Source: Pieris napi | Taxonomy: Eukaryota; Arthropoda; Insecta; Lepidoptera; Pieridae | NCBI RefSeq assembly: GCF_905475465.1 | Contig: NC_062256.1 | Location: 1,311,662-1,375,661 of the forward strand | DNA length: 64,000 nucleotides | Direction: 5' to 3' | In this document: one piece after another, positions 1 to 11,605 of the stretch | How positions within the stretch are numbered: position 1 is the stretch's first letter | Layout: each line of letters starts with the position of its first letter | Made by a program: the position numbers and the translations under genes | Notes under the pieces: model-generated | Databases searched by the model: none | What the model was told of the DNA's origin: nothing | What the model saw: the letters and a program-made list of their open reading frames with translations, nothing else

Positions 1-294
1 AAAACAAAATAATTGAGAATAAATTTTTCTAAATATGTAAAATATAAAGTACCTCAAAAATTCATTTTTTAGAGAATCAAAAACGCGCCTTATTGTCAAA
101 CTTTATTGTAATTCTCTCTAATGTAATTTATTGAACTTTTAAATGTTACATAAATACTAGTTACCCGACACACATTTTAAATTCAAAAAGAAAAGAAAAT
201 CACCTAATTATAAATCCAAATAAAATGTGTGTCAAGTATATAAAAATGTTCATCAAAATCAGTCCAGCCGTTTAGTATACACATACAGAGAATT

Positions 295-517
295 TCTATA
301 CATATAAAATTTTCTTGTCACAATGTTCGTTTCCATACTCCTCCGAAACGGCTCGACCGATTCTTATTATATACAAAAATACATACAACCCTTAATTGTC
401 ACCCCTCCATCAACCATCAACCCCTATTTTTTATTATATTAGTTATTTTTATTGAACTAATAAAATCGTTCCTAGAATTAATATACATGGCAAAACGACG
501 TTTGCCGGGTCAGCTAG
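295..517 (+). mobile_element. Short Helitron
   Basis: Starts TCTATACATATAAAA and ends with the hairpin GGCAAA-ACGACG-TTTGCC, then GGGTCAGCTAG and T. In the leftmost Nup98 intron. Confidence 0.7.
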
Positions 518-594
518 TATCTATATATAAATATTATATAAATCTTTATTAACATTTAAAACCCACTACATATCTGTAATAAATATGAACTTAC

Positions 595-1144
595 CGGGTG
601 TTGCAGTGCCAAAAGTGGGTGCCGTGGTCTGCTGGGTCTTCGCCCCAAATAGGCCTCCGCCGCCGAAAGAGCCGAAGCCACTCGTGGCCGTACTGCCAAA
701 GGCTCCTGTCGTTGGCTTCGCTCCGAACAGACCGCCAGATTGCTGTAATTATATTACAAAGAATGTATACCTATGTTACATATATATTATATATATATAT
801 ATATGTAAAGAAAACATAATATTTAATATTTTCCTATACAAACTCTTTTTATATTTTATTTTTCTTCTTTGCCGTCAGATCGACGATGTTTTATTTGTCA
901 CTTGACATAATAGATGTAAGATGTTTTAATTTTTTCTTTATATTATTTTATTTTATAAAACCTAGAATATAGGCTTTAAATGTTGTTTCTTTTGTATTCA
1001 CAGGTGAGTGAATAATTTGTAAATATATATTTTTCATTAAATGTAAATTAATAGATATTTCTTTTGTAAATAAAACTTTTATATTCACAGAGAAACGCAG
1101 TTGCGCCTTATTTATCACCAGTACTCATATAAGCGATTGATACC

Positions 1145-1189
<45 letters not shown>

Positions 1190-4100
1190 GGGGGGCAAAC
1201 GAGCTTGCGGGACAACCAAAAAGGGCAGTCTTCGCAGCCCATAGACACCCATTTTAGTGGGTGCGTTGCCGGCCTTTGAGGGAGGAGTACCGGGAGTCGA
1301 TTCCACAGTTCGCTAGTTCGCAAAAGAAAATGCCTTGTGAAACGGACTGTGGAAGACCTCCAACCATCAAGATGATGTTGGTGAAATTTAGAGATTTTAC
1401 CTAATAGTAACTGGTAAACATAGTTTTCTATGCAAATTAGAATAGCTAGAATGTGCAATCGGCTGCCAAAAGATATTTCTTAAAAGGCCGGCAACGCATT
1501 CACGAGCCCTCTGGCATTGAGAGTGTCTATGGGCAACCACAAGCCTATTTAATTAACAACATCATGAAACAGATACAGAAATCCGAACCCAAACTTAAAA
1601 AAGTAATTTAAAACATTATAAACGTTTACAAATTTATATATATTGTTAGCGGACTGACGCCATCTTGTAGCAGAAACCTATATAAAGCGTGGCAACACCG
1701 GCGTTGACTCACTTTTATTTCGAGACTTCGTGCGGAACGGACGTGTTACTAACCTACCCTCAGTAAATTTTAAAAGTGTAAAGTACCTACACGTTCTAAT
1801 CTTTTGTCGTTTTTTTGTAAATTCAATTTTGTGTGTTTTCTTCTGTTTTTGAATTGAATTCGCTTGTGTTAACTAATAATATATATATTTTTTTATTACC
1901 TGATTCTGTGTGGTAGGTCCAAAACCGAAGGTAGACGTGGTGGTACCGAAGGCCGGCGCTTGGGTCGTTGTAGCACCGAACAGGCCTGTACCTAAATTTT
2001 GTAGAAATTGTTATAATCAAATATCTATTATATTAATGTTATCTACATTACTATAATAGATATTTGACTTAACATACATTGGGAAAATTAAATGTCAATC
2101 AATCTAGTTTCAGTAGCTGATGTTTTTGTATGAAGTTTGACACATTTGATAGCGCTCAATAGGAGATTGTGTCAGGAGATACGAATTAGAGGATTTGTGC
2201 ATTATGGGCGTAACGTAGCTAAACATCATCTCATATTATTGCCATCTATGGACACTCCAATTTTTTTGTAAATTTACAATAAAATGTAATTAAATTTACA
2301 TAAAATAAACAATTGTTCAATATTTATTACATGTGGAATACAGACACCATTATACATGTAAATGTCAAATACCACACTCGTCAAGTATAACTTGACATAT
2401 CATTCATTTATTTCAAATGTAAATTCAAAATAAATTATTCCCGTCCCAGCTTTAAGACATCTTTCTATTTTAAAAGCATACTATGACTAAGTGTTGTAGT
2501 ATTGTTTTTGAATTTTTATACTATAGTTTTATTAGTTAAATCATTAAAAAATCATCTTTATACTTAGTAATTTAATTACTTAGTTATTTTATTTTATCAT
2601 TATGACATATTTAGTTCCTATCACAGTCTGTTCTTTTCTGCTTTTCATATTACTTTTACAAAATAATGTCGATGTTTCACATCTGCCAGGTGTCCCGTGA
2701 CGGCTCACATTTTTTTTTTAAGTTTATTCGTCAAAAACCCCTCTATACGCACTAAAATCTCAATAAAAAGCCAAACAAAAGCCAGTCTTACCAGTGGTGG
2801 GTGTGGCTCCAAAAGCCGGTTTATTCGCACCAAATAGGCCAGTCGTTGTTGTATTTTGTGCAGTATTACCAAACGAGAACGTATCTAAAAATATAGTAAA
2901 TTTTACAAAAAAGTAGACCCAGCTGGCTCTGAGGCCCAAAATTTTGGACTCACGTCCTGCAAAATGCTGGCGGAAGTGAAGAAAAAAAATAGACTATACT
3001 CTGATTTTTAATTCCGTAGAATTCTGACATTTCATTAGTGTTGCTACTAAAAAAGGGACAAATTTGACTTATTTGAGGGCAATAAAATATAAAATGCTAC
3101 GTATTTTTTATGTTTTACATACAAAAAGGTAAATATAAATATTTACTTGGGTTTTTGACTGTTTGTGTTGAAAGGGGACGTAATTATCAGTCGCCGTAAA
3201 AGCACTTTTAATGTGGAGCACCGCACTTAATAAAATATATACATTAACTAACAAATACAATGTTACAATGTTACAATGTTTCAATACTCAGATGATCAGA
3301 CTCGTATTGAAATTGAAACATGTGCCCGGCCAAAAAGGTTTGCCATCACTAAAATGTCAAGATATTATAGCTGTCAGAATTATACGGAATTAAAAATCAG
3401 AGTATAGACTATAAACAATCAAAATCTAATTAATTCATACGTACACTTATGAACGTCAGTAAAAAACGTTTCCATATTTACTGCCAGTTCTCAAATCAAG
3501 AACGTACACGAAAAGACTGGCAATAACGGAGTATTTCATTCTCATTTCATTCTTTTAAATCGCCACTTTTGTTTTTAAATTAAAGAATAGAGAATCATCT
3601 GATGTAAAGTGATACCGCCGCCCATACACTCAATGCCAGAGGGCTTGCGAGTGCGTTGCCGGCCTTTTAAGAATTGGTACGCTCTTATATAACTGACTGA
3701 TGTTTAAGTTGGTAGTCATACAGCGCAGAATACGAAGGGCAGCCTGTGCGTTCACCACCAGGTCCTGATCGGTGGACTCCCAGAGGGCGCCACCGCGAGC
3801 GTGTGGTACCAAAACTTGTACCATTGTGCCATTACATCATACAAAAAACTCACTCGTCTGTCCAAATCCGCTGGTCGTTCCCAAATTTCCACCTCCGAAG
3901 AGACTAGGTGCTGTGGTTGTAGCTGGTTGGCCAAATGCTGTAAAAAAAAAACAACAATAAAAAATATGTGTGTGTATGTATGTACATACATGCGTTAGAA
4001 GTTATACTTCTTTGGCGTAACAAATAAAAATCTTTCGCCTTATTCTACGTTTGTAGAAAAAACGACACTAACAATAGAAAAAAGGTATTTAATACATTGA

Positions 4101-7100
4101 AAGTTTTATTATAACGCATTATCTAGTTAAATAAAGTTTATTAAAATATCACAAAAAAACATCTACATAATTAAAGAAATTGACATTTATGAAGTGAAAC
4201 TTCTTTAGGCGCATGAGGGTAAATTTTTTACGGATGCGACCAATTGAGAGAGAGTGAGAGAGACCAATTGAGAGAGAGTGAGAGAGACCAATTGAGAGAG
4301 AGTGAGAGAGACCAATTGAGAGAGAGTGAGAGAGACCAATTGAGAGTGAGTGAGAGAGACCAATTGAGAGAGAGTGAAAGAGACCAATCGAGAGAGAGTG
4401 AGAAGGGTGAGTTACCTTATAGAAATTCTATTTTTTAATTAAAATTTGGTAAAGAGAATAATGAAATATTAGTATTTCATATTTTATGCAAAATAATTTA
4501 TTTAAATCTCAAATGACGAACTGTACATTAAAATGTTTTTATTATCGAAGAAATAAATTAAATTTATAATTTGTATTAATTTACTACACATACATAGTAT
4601 TGTGGCAGTTATGTGACTAATATTTACATTGATTTAAAAGTTGCAGGCCCCACCTCACACATTTAAAATGACCATTAACGCCCGAACCCAATAACCTATC
4701 TCAATCCATAATCCACCATCTGAAATAGTAATCTTAATCCAAATGTTGTACCAAATAACCAATCGACGGATTGTAATAGCCATCTGTCGATACAAGCTAT
4801 CCATGGGAGGCGGTGTTTGTGAATAGACCTTTGTATGAAAATGACAGTTGACGAAAGCTCGATTTCAACAGTTAATTATTTTAACAGATTTTTAACTTAC
4901 ACCAGTTTTTTAAATAATTAATAAAACTGTTTGTTATGTTTTAAACATACACATGTATATTTTAATGTTATTTGTACGGTTTACATTGATTATCAAATAT
5001 GAGTGAAAACTCGGTAAAATGGAACGACAAAGAGCATTTTATCCGTCGCCAAAAATGAATTGTCTTCGTAGGGTTTGGTTATTGGGATGCAGATAGGAGA
5101 TCGATCGACTGTCACGGTCTGATCTCAGATTGTTTCCAACCTGAGATTGTGGATTGATTATTGGGTTCGGACGTAAATTAATCAACTGTGTCCTACGGGT
5201 TCACCGATTAGGATGTTAGCCTGATGTCAAGAAATTGTAATTTTCGGTCCAAAAAAAACAATTCTATGTAGTGCCTGAGACCGATCTTCCAATTAAACTG
5301 AGGAGAGCTCTCAATGGGAATCAAAATGGCGATTCATTGCCACGTCCCGATTAAAACGTTAAAATTATAAAAGATTATTTATAAACTACTAGCTGATCCG
5401 GCAAACGTCGTTTTGCCATGTATATCATTTATAATAAAAAATAGGGGTTGATCGTGGAGGGGTGAAAATTAGGGGTTGTATGTATTTTTTAATGCTGTAT
5501 CATAAAAAAAATAATAAATAAAAATTTATCTAGAAATTAAAAAAAATATAATTTAGGATTGAACTACCCTTGACATCTAGTGGGATGAAAAATAGATGTT
5601 GTCCGATTCTCAGACATACCCAATATGCACACAAAATTTCATGAGAATCAGTCAAGCCGTTTCGGAGGAGTTTAACTACAAACACCGCGACACGAGAATT
5701 TTATATATTAGATTTATAATATACATCACTTACAGGAATTAAAGAGTGGTTTAACCGTATTATCGGCCGGCTGCTGAAAGCCAAACATCCCGCCCGAGCT
5801 GCCCTTTCTTCCCGCCGTGTAGTCCTCAAAACGCAACTCTTCCAGGGATTTGCCTTCGTATTCCTAAAAAAATAATATATTTTTGAAGTTATACTTCTTT
5901 CACGTCACAAAAATCCGACACCCTGAAGTTAGCTATAGTCAACATTATTAGTGTCGTTTTTTCTACAAACGTAGAATAAAATATTTTAGGCGCGTTAAAA
6001 AATTGATGAGAGTGAAATTTTAAGATGCGCGCGCACCGTGACACAAAATTAACAGAATCAAGTTAGTGGCGCATGTTGGCACGCACGCCGCCTCTGTTCA
6101 CTTCATTTTGTTCTCATTATACAAGTGCAAATTTTATATGTGCGTCTGAATTATAATCAGAATATTAGAAAATAATAATAAATATAATATCTATTTATTT
6201 AATTGTAATTAATTATTTGCATGCAATCAAAAACTATTTTTAATAATGCCAAAGAAATATAACTTTTAACGCGTGTACACACACATTTTTTTTATTTGTA
6301 ATTTTTTTAAATACACAAAACGACAATATAATTTTCCAATAATTTCTTTATTATATCTGAATATATACCTTCATACATGTGATGCAATGGTGTCGTACAT
6401 TGACGGTCTGTGATGCACCTCCCTTGACGACGACATCTGTGCCTACCACGGGGTGAAACTTCACGTGGGCTGTACCAGCCGCTTGCTGGCCGAACGCACC
6501 TATACATTTTTCAAAAGACAAATCACTATTTGAAAATATATTTATTATTATTTATAAAAAACACAATCCCTTCCTAAGAGGTGACCCTAAATCGACAAGA
6601 ATTCACACAAAATGAAAAAAAAAAACAAGAAAATGATTAGGATTTTTTTTAATATTTATTTATTACAAATACACATACATTATCCTTACAGACTATGCCA
6701 ATACGATAACGTCGAGAAAAATAAACTAAATTTAATAAAAAAAATAAAAAAATCTCAAATAATAAAACTTTTGTCAGTTCAACTAAGGGAGCGTTCACGT
6801 ATTACGTAACGTATTTTGGAAGGGCCTTTTGTAAAACGTTACGATACGGGGCGGGGATTAAATTACGCGTTATTGTTAATATTTTTTTCGACTTACACCA
6901 CATAATAGTAACTAAAGAGTCACTAGGTGGTCAAAAAACGTTTTACTGTACTTGGGTACTGAAAAACGTTACGGCGTTAGTTACATGGGGGGGGGGGGAG
7001 GTGTCAATAATCTCCAAAAATTGCGTTACGTAATACTTGAACGCTCGCTAACAAACAAATATACAAAATTCAATCAATTTTTTACCTACAAGAATAAAGA

Positions 7101-10100
7101 CATTTTGAGTTTGAGTTTGAATCCCGAAATATACTTCATAAAAATTTCTTCAAAAATGCATATCCCACAGCATGAACAGAACTGTCAAATACGAATCTCG
7201 TACTGTCAAATACGTCAAACTTCAAAATAATGGTTTGACAGCTCTTGAAAGGATGAAAACTTAGGTTTCATTAGATTCTTAAATTTCATTTCTAACATAT
7301 TATATTGAAGTATGTTTGAAGAGAAAAGAGAGTTAAAGAGCAAGGATGGCTGACAGTTTCATTAATTCTCTTTGATACTAGTAAAAAAAATATACTATTT
7401 GTGTTTTTTTGAGTATATTACCGTACCCTACAGACGTTGGCCTGTACACACGTCTTAATAAAAAAACGAAAATTTCATCATAATCGATTCAGTCGTTAAT
7501 TACACACCCTCAGAAGATAAAGTATTATGTAAACAATTAATTTACAATTATGTAAAAAAAAAATCTACTTTAATCAGACTCACCAGTGTTAGTAGAGAAC
7601 AGTCCCCCTGAAGCTGCACCACCGCCCAGAGTACTAGTGGGCTGGCTAAACAGCCCACCGCTTGTCGATGCACCAGAGCTGAACAGCCCACCAGTTGAAG
7701 GTCCCGCTGTCGGAGTACTACCAAAGCCAAAGCCTGGGGAATGAAACAATCGGTATATCAGCTTGTGACGAATAATAACACTCCCCCTTTCCCACCCGGT
7801 GTTTTTTTTTTTTTAAAGACATTTCACACCAATTGACCGAGTCCCATGCTAAGCTGGTGAAGCTTGTGTTATGGGTACTAGGCAACGGATATACATACAT
7901 ATTATAGATAGATAGACATATAAATACATATTTAAACACCCAAGACCTAAGCACAACACCAAATGCTCATCACATCGATGTTCGTCGCAGCCGGGGATCG
8001 AACCCATGGATTCGCAGTCAGGGGTACTAACCACTAGACCAATGAGTCGTCAAATTTCAGAGTTATGTGTGACAAATTTCCATATCTTATTATTTCTTCG
8101 TTGTTTTCTTTACGCTAAGTTTCTTAAGTGAAACTTCTTTAGATAAGGGTATTTTTTTTACCGATGAAACGCAATAATGATAATATTAGCGTCACGAAGA
8201 TGTGCAGCGTTTTTGTCGAAGAAAAGGGAGAGAGCGATTGAAACCGATTGAGAGAGAGCGAGAAGCAAATAGCCATGGAGCGAGAGTAGGGTGCAAGCAA
8301 GTGAGAAAGATCGAGAGAGAGAGTGAGATAGAGCGAACGTCGCATCACGCACAGTGCATTGGAGCGAGAGAGCTATAGTGAGAAAGATTGAGAGAGAGAG
8401 AGAGAGAGTAAGGGAGATCGAGAAAAAATACACGCTATTGGTTGATGTATACGTTTAGTAGTTACATTATAGAGCTTAAGATGGAAATTCTGTCGCATTT
8501 TGTGCAGTAAACGCAGATTTTTTATTTATTAATATTATCATGAGCACGTATACAGTGTGTAAACAGTGTGAATACATCAGTGTCAGTATCCATGGTCATT
8601 AGTTAACAACAGGTGAGCCTGTGGTGCTCAGTTGTGGAACGACGAACGTCCAGGTGATATCTATATATATAAAAGAAAGACGTGTTTGTTACAACACTTA
8701 TAACTCGAGAACGGCTGGACCGATGTTAGTTATATCTTTTTTAGTGGATTCTTCTCAACTCCGAATAGCAGAATAAGTACTAAAATATCGGATAAGTTAT
8801 CGAATAACAATAAATGACATCCGTTGACAAAACTACGCATCATTTTTACCTCGAATTCGTGTTAGTTCAAGAAATTCCGATCTTGAGGTGAATGAGGAGA
8901 TGCATGGTTTGGTCTTAATCGAAGTTACCTCATCAAAAAATGTTGTATATCAGAAAGTGCTTTGACATGCAGTAACGCAATATTGGCGCTCGAGAGAAGA
9001 GGCCTAATGTGTAAAACTGCCATTCTTCTTTCGCAATGGCACGCAATAAAACATTTCTATATTTGCAAAAGAATTTGTATTAATGTTAACCTTAATGAAA
9101 TCCTAAGTCTAACTAAAGTTAACACGATATTATTAGACTGTAAGGTGGAACAAAGTGCGCCGGGTCAGCTAGTATAGATATGTTTATAGGTATGCTGTTC
9201 TGAAGTAAATTAAAAAAAAAAGACGAGGCACTCACCAGCTGGTTTAGCACCAAACGCCGTATTATTTTGAGTGTTCCCAAAAAGACCAGTAGACGCAGTG
9301 TTCCCTCCAAAAAGACCTCCAGTAGTTGGACTTGCGCCAAAGGATCCAAAGCCAGTGGAGCCGAACGCCGGAGTGGGGTTGGCAGCAGTGGCGCCTCCGA
9401 ATAGGCCTCCAGAGGTGTTGGTTTGACCGAAGAGGCCTGTGCACAGTATATAATGTCAATCAGTGGTTCTAGAAGTAATGATGATCCATTTAAATCTGAT
9501 TTCTTTACAGCATCACAAGTAGATACGCGTAATGATAATAAGAATAAAGGCCGATTTACATTATCTTAGTGTTTAGGAGAGTGCTTTAGTACAACTTGAA
9601 AGGCAAGTTCTTTAGCGTAGCGTTTACTAAAGCAAGTAGCGTTTACATGTTTCAACTAAAGTACTATCCTAAAGCACTCTCCTAAACACTAAGATAATGT
9701 AAATCGGCCTTAAGACGGGTAGACTAGAGATTTTCAAAAAACTTTGCATTTGAAAATTTGGGAATAAATCATCCTAATTATGATATTTGCCAATAGCTGG
9801 CGTACTTCCGTCAGAAAAAAATCTGAGTTACTCCCTAGTCGCGCCTAAAGAAGTTTTACTTCAAAAAAAAGTTTATTATGGAACATAAGATACAGGTATC
9901 ACTTATTCCACGTCATTAAATTATTAATCCCTACTCATCGGCAAAGAAGACAGAGAGTGGCCGAGAGAAAAAGCCGGCCTAAAAAACTCTTGGTACTCTT
10001 TTAAAATAGCAAATCATCAAACAACACTTATTTTAAAACAAATATCGCAAATTAATTAGAAGTAGCCTGTCTAGCACTAGTCCCAGGCCCTTTTATCAAT

Positions 10101-11537
10101 TAGATAATCGTTAACTTTATAGTTAGCCTTTTTACACAGCTTTTATTTAATACATTTCTTAAATTTATTTAAAGGCAGAGTTTTAACTCTGGGATTTTAT
10201 TAAAGAAGAGTATCCCTTTTTCCAAAAAAGAATTACTAACTTTAGATAATCTAGTACGGGGAAATTGCAGCCTGCGTTTGTTCCTTTAACATTGTGCGTA
10301 TGTTCTATTCTAGTAAACTTATCACTATTTTTGTATACATACATAATATCATAAATATATTGCGAAGTAAAGGTAAGTATATTAATTTCCTTGAATTTAT
10401 CTCTCAGAGATTCGCTATTTTAAATTATACATTGCAATATAAACTTACCTCCTCCAGCTGTCGATGTATTCGCGGGAGACGAGCCAAAGGCAGGAGCAGC
10501 TCCAAAGGCGCTGGTGGCTGTTGCCGGCTTGAACCCACCAAACGGTGATGATGTATTGGCTCCGGCGTTGAAGGATCCTATTATATTGTTTAACATTTAA
10601 AATTATTTATTTTACTTTTTCAAAGCATATTGAATTTGATTGTGATTTATTTAAAAAAAGTACTATCTAGCTCGTGTTTTTAGAATTAAGGCAATATATT
10701 TCTTAGTTAATATATATTGCTAAACCGCAATTGCATTTAGTAAATATTGGAATGTCAATCAAATCTGTCAATTATTTAGGTGACTTTATACTCTGTGCTC
10801 AATACATTTGCAAGTAATTTACGATAATTTCGTCAATTACGACGATAATGTTTTATGTTTTTTTAAATCGATTTAGCCCAGCCATTTTATTTTTGGACCT
10901 TACTCCTAGGGAGACACTTTACTGGAAATTTACATAATATTTAATACAATGTCCTATACATTAGGGAGCGATCAAGTATTACGTAACGAATTTTGGGAGG
11001 GGGGGTTCTTTTGTAAAACATTACGTTGCGGGGCGGGGATTGAATTACGCGTTAATGTTAATATTATTTTCGACTTTCCAGTACTTTACACCACATAATG
11101 GTAACTTTTAGGTATAAAAAGTCACAACGTTACGGCGCGTTACATGGGGGGGGGGTTCAATAATTTCCAAAAATTTCGTGACGTAATACTTGAATGACTC
11201 ATACACGATTTCTATTCAAATTGTGATTGTCCATGCTAACGATTAGTTCCAAATACGACCACCGCCGGATTTTGTTATAATCGCCACCATACAATAATAT
11301 ATAAAAATAATTAAAATGTCATAATTTTAAGGTTTATAATATCAAATCAATCCCCTTCATATATTAAGATCTGGTACTTAATAATGTGTTGTTCAACAGC
11401 TTCATAATTTGTTATCACAAAGATAGATCAAATAGCTTAAGGGCTGTCTTGAGGCAAGATTCCTCCTGATTTATACAATAAGTAATAAACTTACCGAAGC
11501 CGGATGTGGTGTTACCAAACGTCTGCTTTTGAAACAT
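595..11537 (-). CDS. Nup98: Nucleoporin Nup98 (Nup98-96 precursor), N-terminal 400 residues; gene continues past left edge
   Basis: Ten coding exons, minus strand: 11495-11537, 10449-10577, 9236-9436, 7584-7733, 6369-6499, 5734-5863, 3854-3937, 2792-2884, 1900-1991 and 595-742. All have GT/AG borders and compatible phases, totalling 1201 nt (400 codons plus one base). The protein starts MFQKQTFG and carries about eight GLFG motifs plus many FG repeats in Gly/Thr/Ser/Ala-rich linkers. Residues about 180-240 form the GLEBS element. Its core, HHCITCMK followed by EYEGKSLEELRFEDY, is split exactly between exons 5 and 6. GLEBS is the known Rae1-binding site of Nup98, and the FG repeats form the permeability barrier of the nuclear pore. 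The autoproteolytic domain and any Nup96 part are not in the window, so Nup98 versus Nup98-96 cannot be decided here. The introns are filled with MITEs, SINEs and Helitrons. The start codon lies in a larger exon with an upstream acceptor at about 11605, so the 5' UTR is spliced. Confidence 0.93.
1185..1390 (-). pseudogene. LINE ORF2 3'-end fragment with (TA)n tail
   Basis: The minus strand reads LLRTSELWNRLP. It is the same family as the copy at 21302-21530, and both end in the GGGGGGCAAACGAGCTTGCG-type 3' region. The retrotransposon tail is the (TA)n tract at about 1147-1187. The copy lies in the Nup98 intron between the exons at 595-742 and 1900-1991. Confidence 0.6.
2997..3404. mobile_element. 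MITE, TACTCTGA family, copy 1
   Basis: Inverted ends TACTCTGATTTTTAATTCCG with TA on both flanks, in a Nup98 intron. The interior shares the GGCAAACCTTTTT / AAAAAGGTTTGCC segment with copy 2 in the opposite orientation. No coding capacity. Confidence 0.85.
3605..3700 (+). repeat. GATACCGCCGCCC-family fragment
   Basis: GTGATACCGCCGCCCATAC and GCCGGCCTTTTAAGAATTGG. Nup98 intron. Confidence 0.65.
4190..4600 (+). repeat. Dispersed element starting GAAGTGAAACTTCTTTAGGC, carrying the minisatellite
   Basis: Starts GAAGTGAAACTTCTTTAGGC then GCATGAGGGTA. After the minisatellite it matches the reverse complement of 48931-49250 through TTATGCAAAATAATTTATT. Nup98 intron. Confidence 0.7.
4237..4404. repeat. 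Seven-copy 24-bp minisatellite (GACCAATTGAGAGAGAGTGA core)
   Basis: Unit length is 24 bp with few substitutions. Because 24 is a multiple of three, it produces repetitive frames on both strands (RESERDQL, LVSLTLSQ) that are not genes. It is embedded in a dispersed repeat whose uninterrupted relative lies at 48931-49350. Confidence 0.9.
4677..5172. mobile_element. MITE with degenerate inverted repeats (CGYCCGAACCCAATAA)
   Basis: The left end CGCCCGAACCCAATAA and the right end, reversed, CGTCCGAACCCAATAA match over 16 bp with one difference, then diverge through ATCAATCCAC-like subterminal sequence. In a Nup98 intron. Class not assigned. Confidence 0.65.
5389..5712 (-). mobile_element. Non-autonomous Helitron, complete
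   Basis: The minus strand starts TCTAATATATAAAATTCTCG and ends with hairpin GGCAAAACGACGTTTGCC, then GGATCAGCTAG and T. It lies 22 bp from the donor side of the Nup98 GLEBS exon. Confidence 0.8.
5886..6060. repeat. Fragment related to the GAAGTTATACTTC element
   Basis: Starts GAAGTTATACTTCTTT. It contains TTAGTGTCGTTTTTTCTACA, inverted relative to the sequence at 4045-4070, and a region shared with 24600-24655 (CCGACACCCTGAAGTTAGC). Confidence 0.55.
6788..7052 (+). mobile_element. MITE, GGGAGCGTTCAAGTATTACG family, copy 1
   Basis: Inverted ends begin GGGAGCGTTCACGTATTACG and GCGAGCGTTCAAGTATTACG, with TAA on both flanks. The interior includes ACCACATAATAGTAACT, shared by five copies in the window. 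In a Nup98 intron. Confidence 0.8.
7800..8050 (-). repeat. tRNA-derived SINE (GACTCATTGGTCTAGTGG family)
   Basis: The minus strand begins GACGACTCATTGGTCTAGTG (box A region). It has GGTTCGATCCC (box B) and a TATC/ATAC-rich body, and ends in a poly(A)-like tract. Its sister copy is at 60244-60501. Nup98 intron. Confidence 0.85.
8126..8430 (+). repeat. Copy of the GAAGTGAAACTTC element with GAGA-rich expansion
   Basis: Starts AAGTGAAACTTCTTTAG, then GTCACGAAGATGTGCAGCGT, as in the reversed 49300 copy. It then runs into about 200 bp of irregular GAGAGAGCGA-type repeats. Confidence 0.65.
8660..9172 (+). mobile_element. Helitron remnant retaining helicase C-terminal codons
   Basis: 5' end TCTATATATATAAAA; 3' end GCCGGGTCAGCTAG followed by T. 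At 8924-8965 the plus strand reads VTSSKNVVYQKVL and a stop, which matches the usual extreme C-terminus of Helitron helicases. The rest of the protein is gone. Confidence 0.7.
9548..9710. mobile_element. 163-bp MITE with about 45-bp near-perfect inverted repeats
   Basis: Both ends read AGGCCGATTTACATTATCTT and continue as inverted copies through the GAGAGTGCTTTAG segment. The flanks are TAA on both sides, a 3-bp duplication of the PIF/Harbinger type. In a Nup98 intron. Confidence 0.88.
10966..11203 (+). mobile_element. MITE, GGGAGCG family, copy 2
   Basis: The left end GGGAGCGATCAAGTATTACG follows TTA. The right end is decayed (CTTGAATGACTC). Nup98 intron. Confidence 0.75.
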
Positions 11538-11605
11538 TGTGTTGGTTAGAGCTGGATGATTCAACTATCTCCACAATTTTGTTAGATGGCTATCATCTTG
11601 TACCT

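Noticed and set aside
585..905. Plus-strand frame rich in Pro and Val
   Set aside because: It is the opposite strand of a Nup98 exon; the minus strand carries the GLFG repeats with correct splice sites.
1640..1800. LTR-like segment with TATATAAAGCG and a GC-rich leader
   Set aside because: No second copy, no primer-binding site and no gag or pol nearby, so an LTR cannot be supported.
4205..4438. Repetitive frames on both strands (RESERDQL and LVSLTLSQ units)
   Set aside because: They are translations of a 24-bp minisatellite. A unit length divisible by three keeps all frames open by default.
7960..8035. tRNA gene candidate (box A and box B)
   Set aside because: The boxes are part of a SINE with a conserved non-tRNA body. 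The same holds for 19393-19462, 25250-25315, 26369-26440 and 60244-60310.
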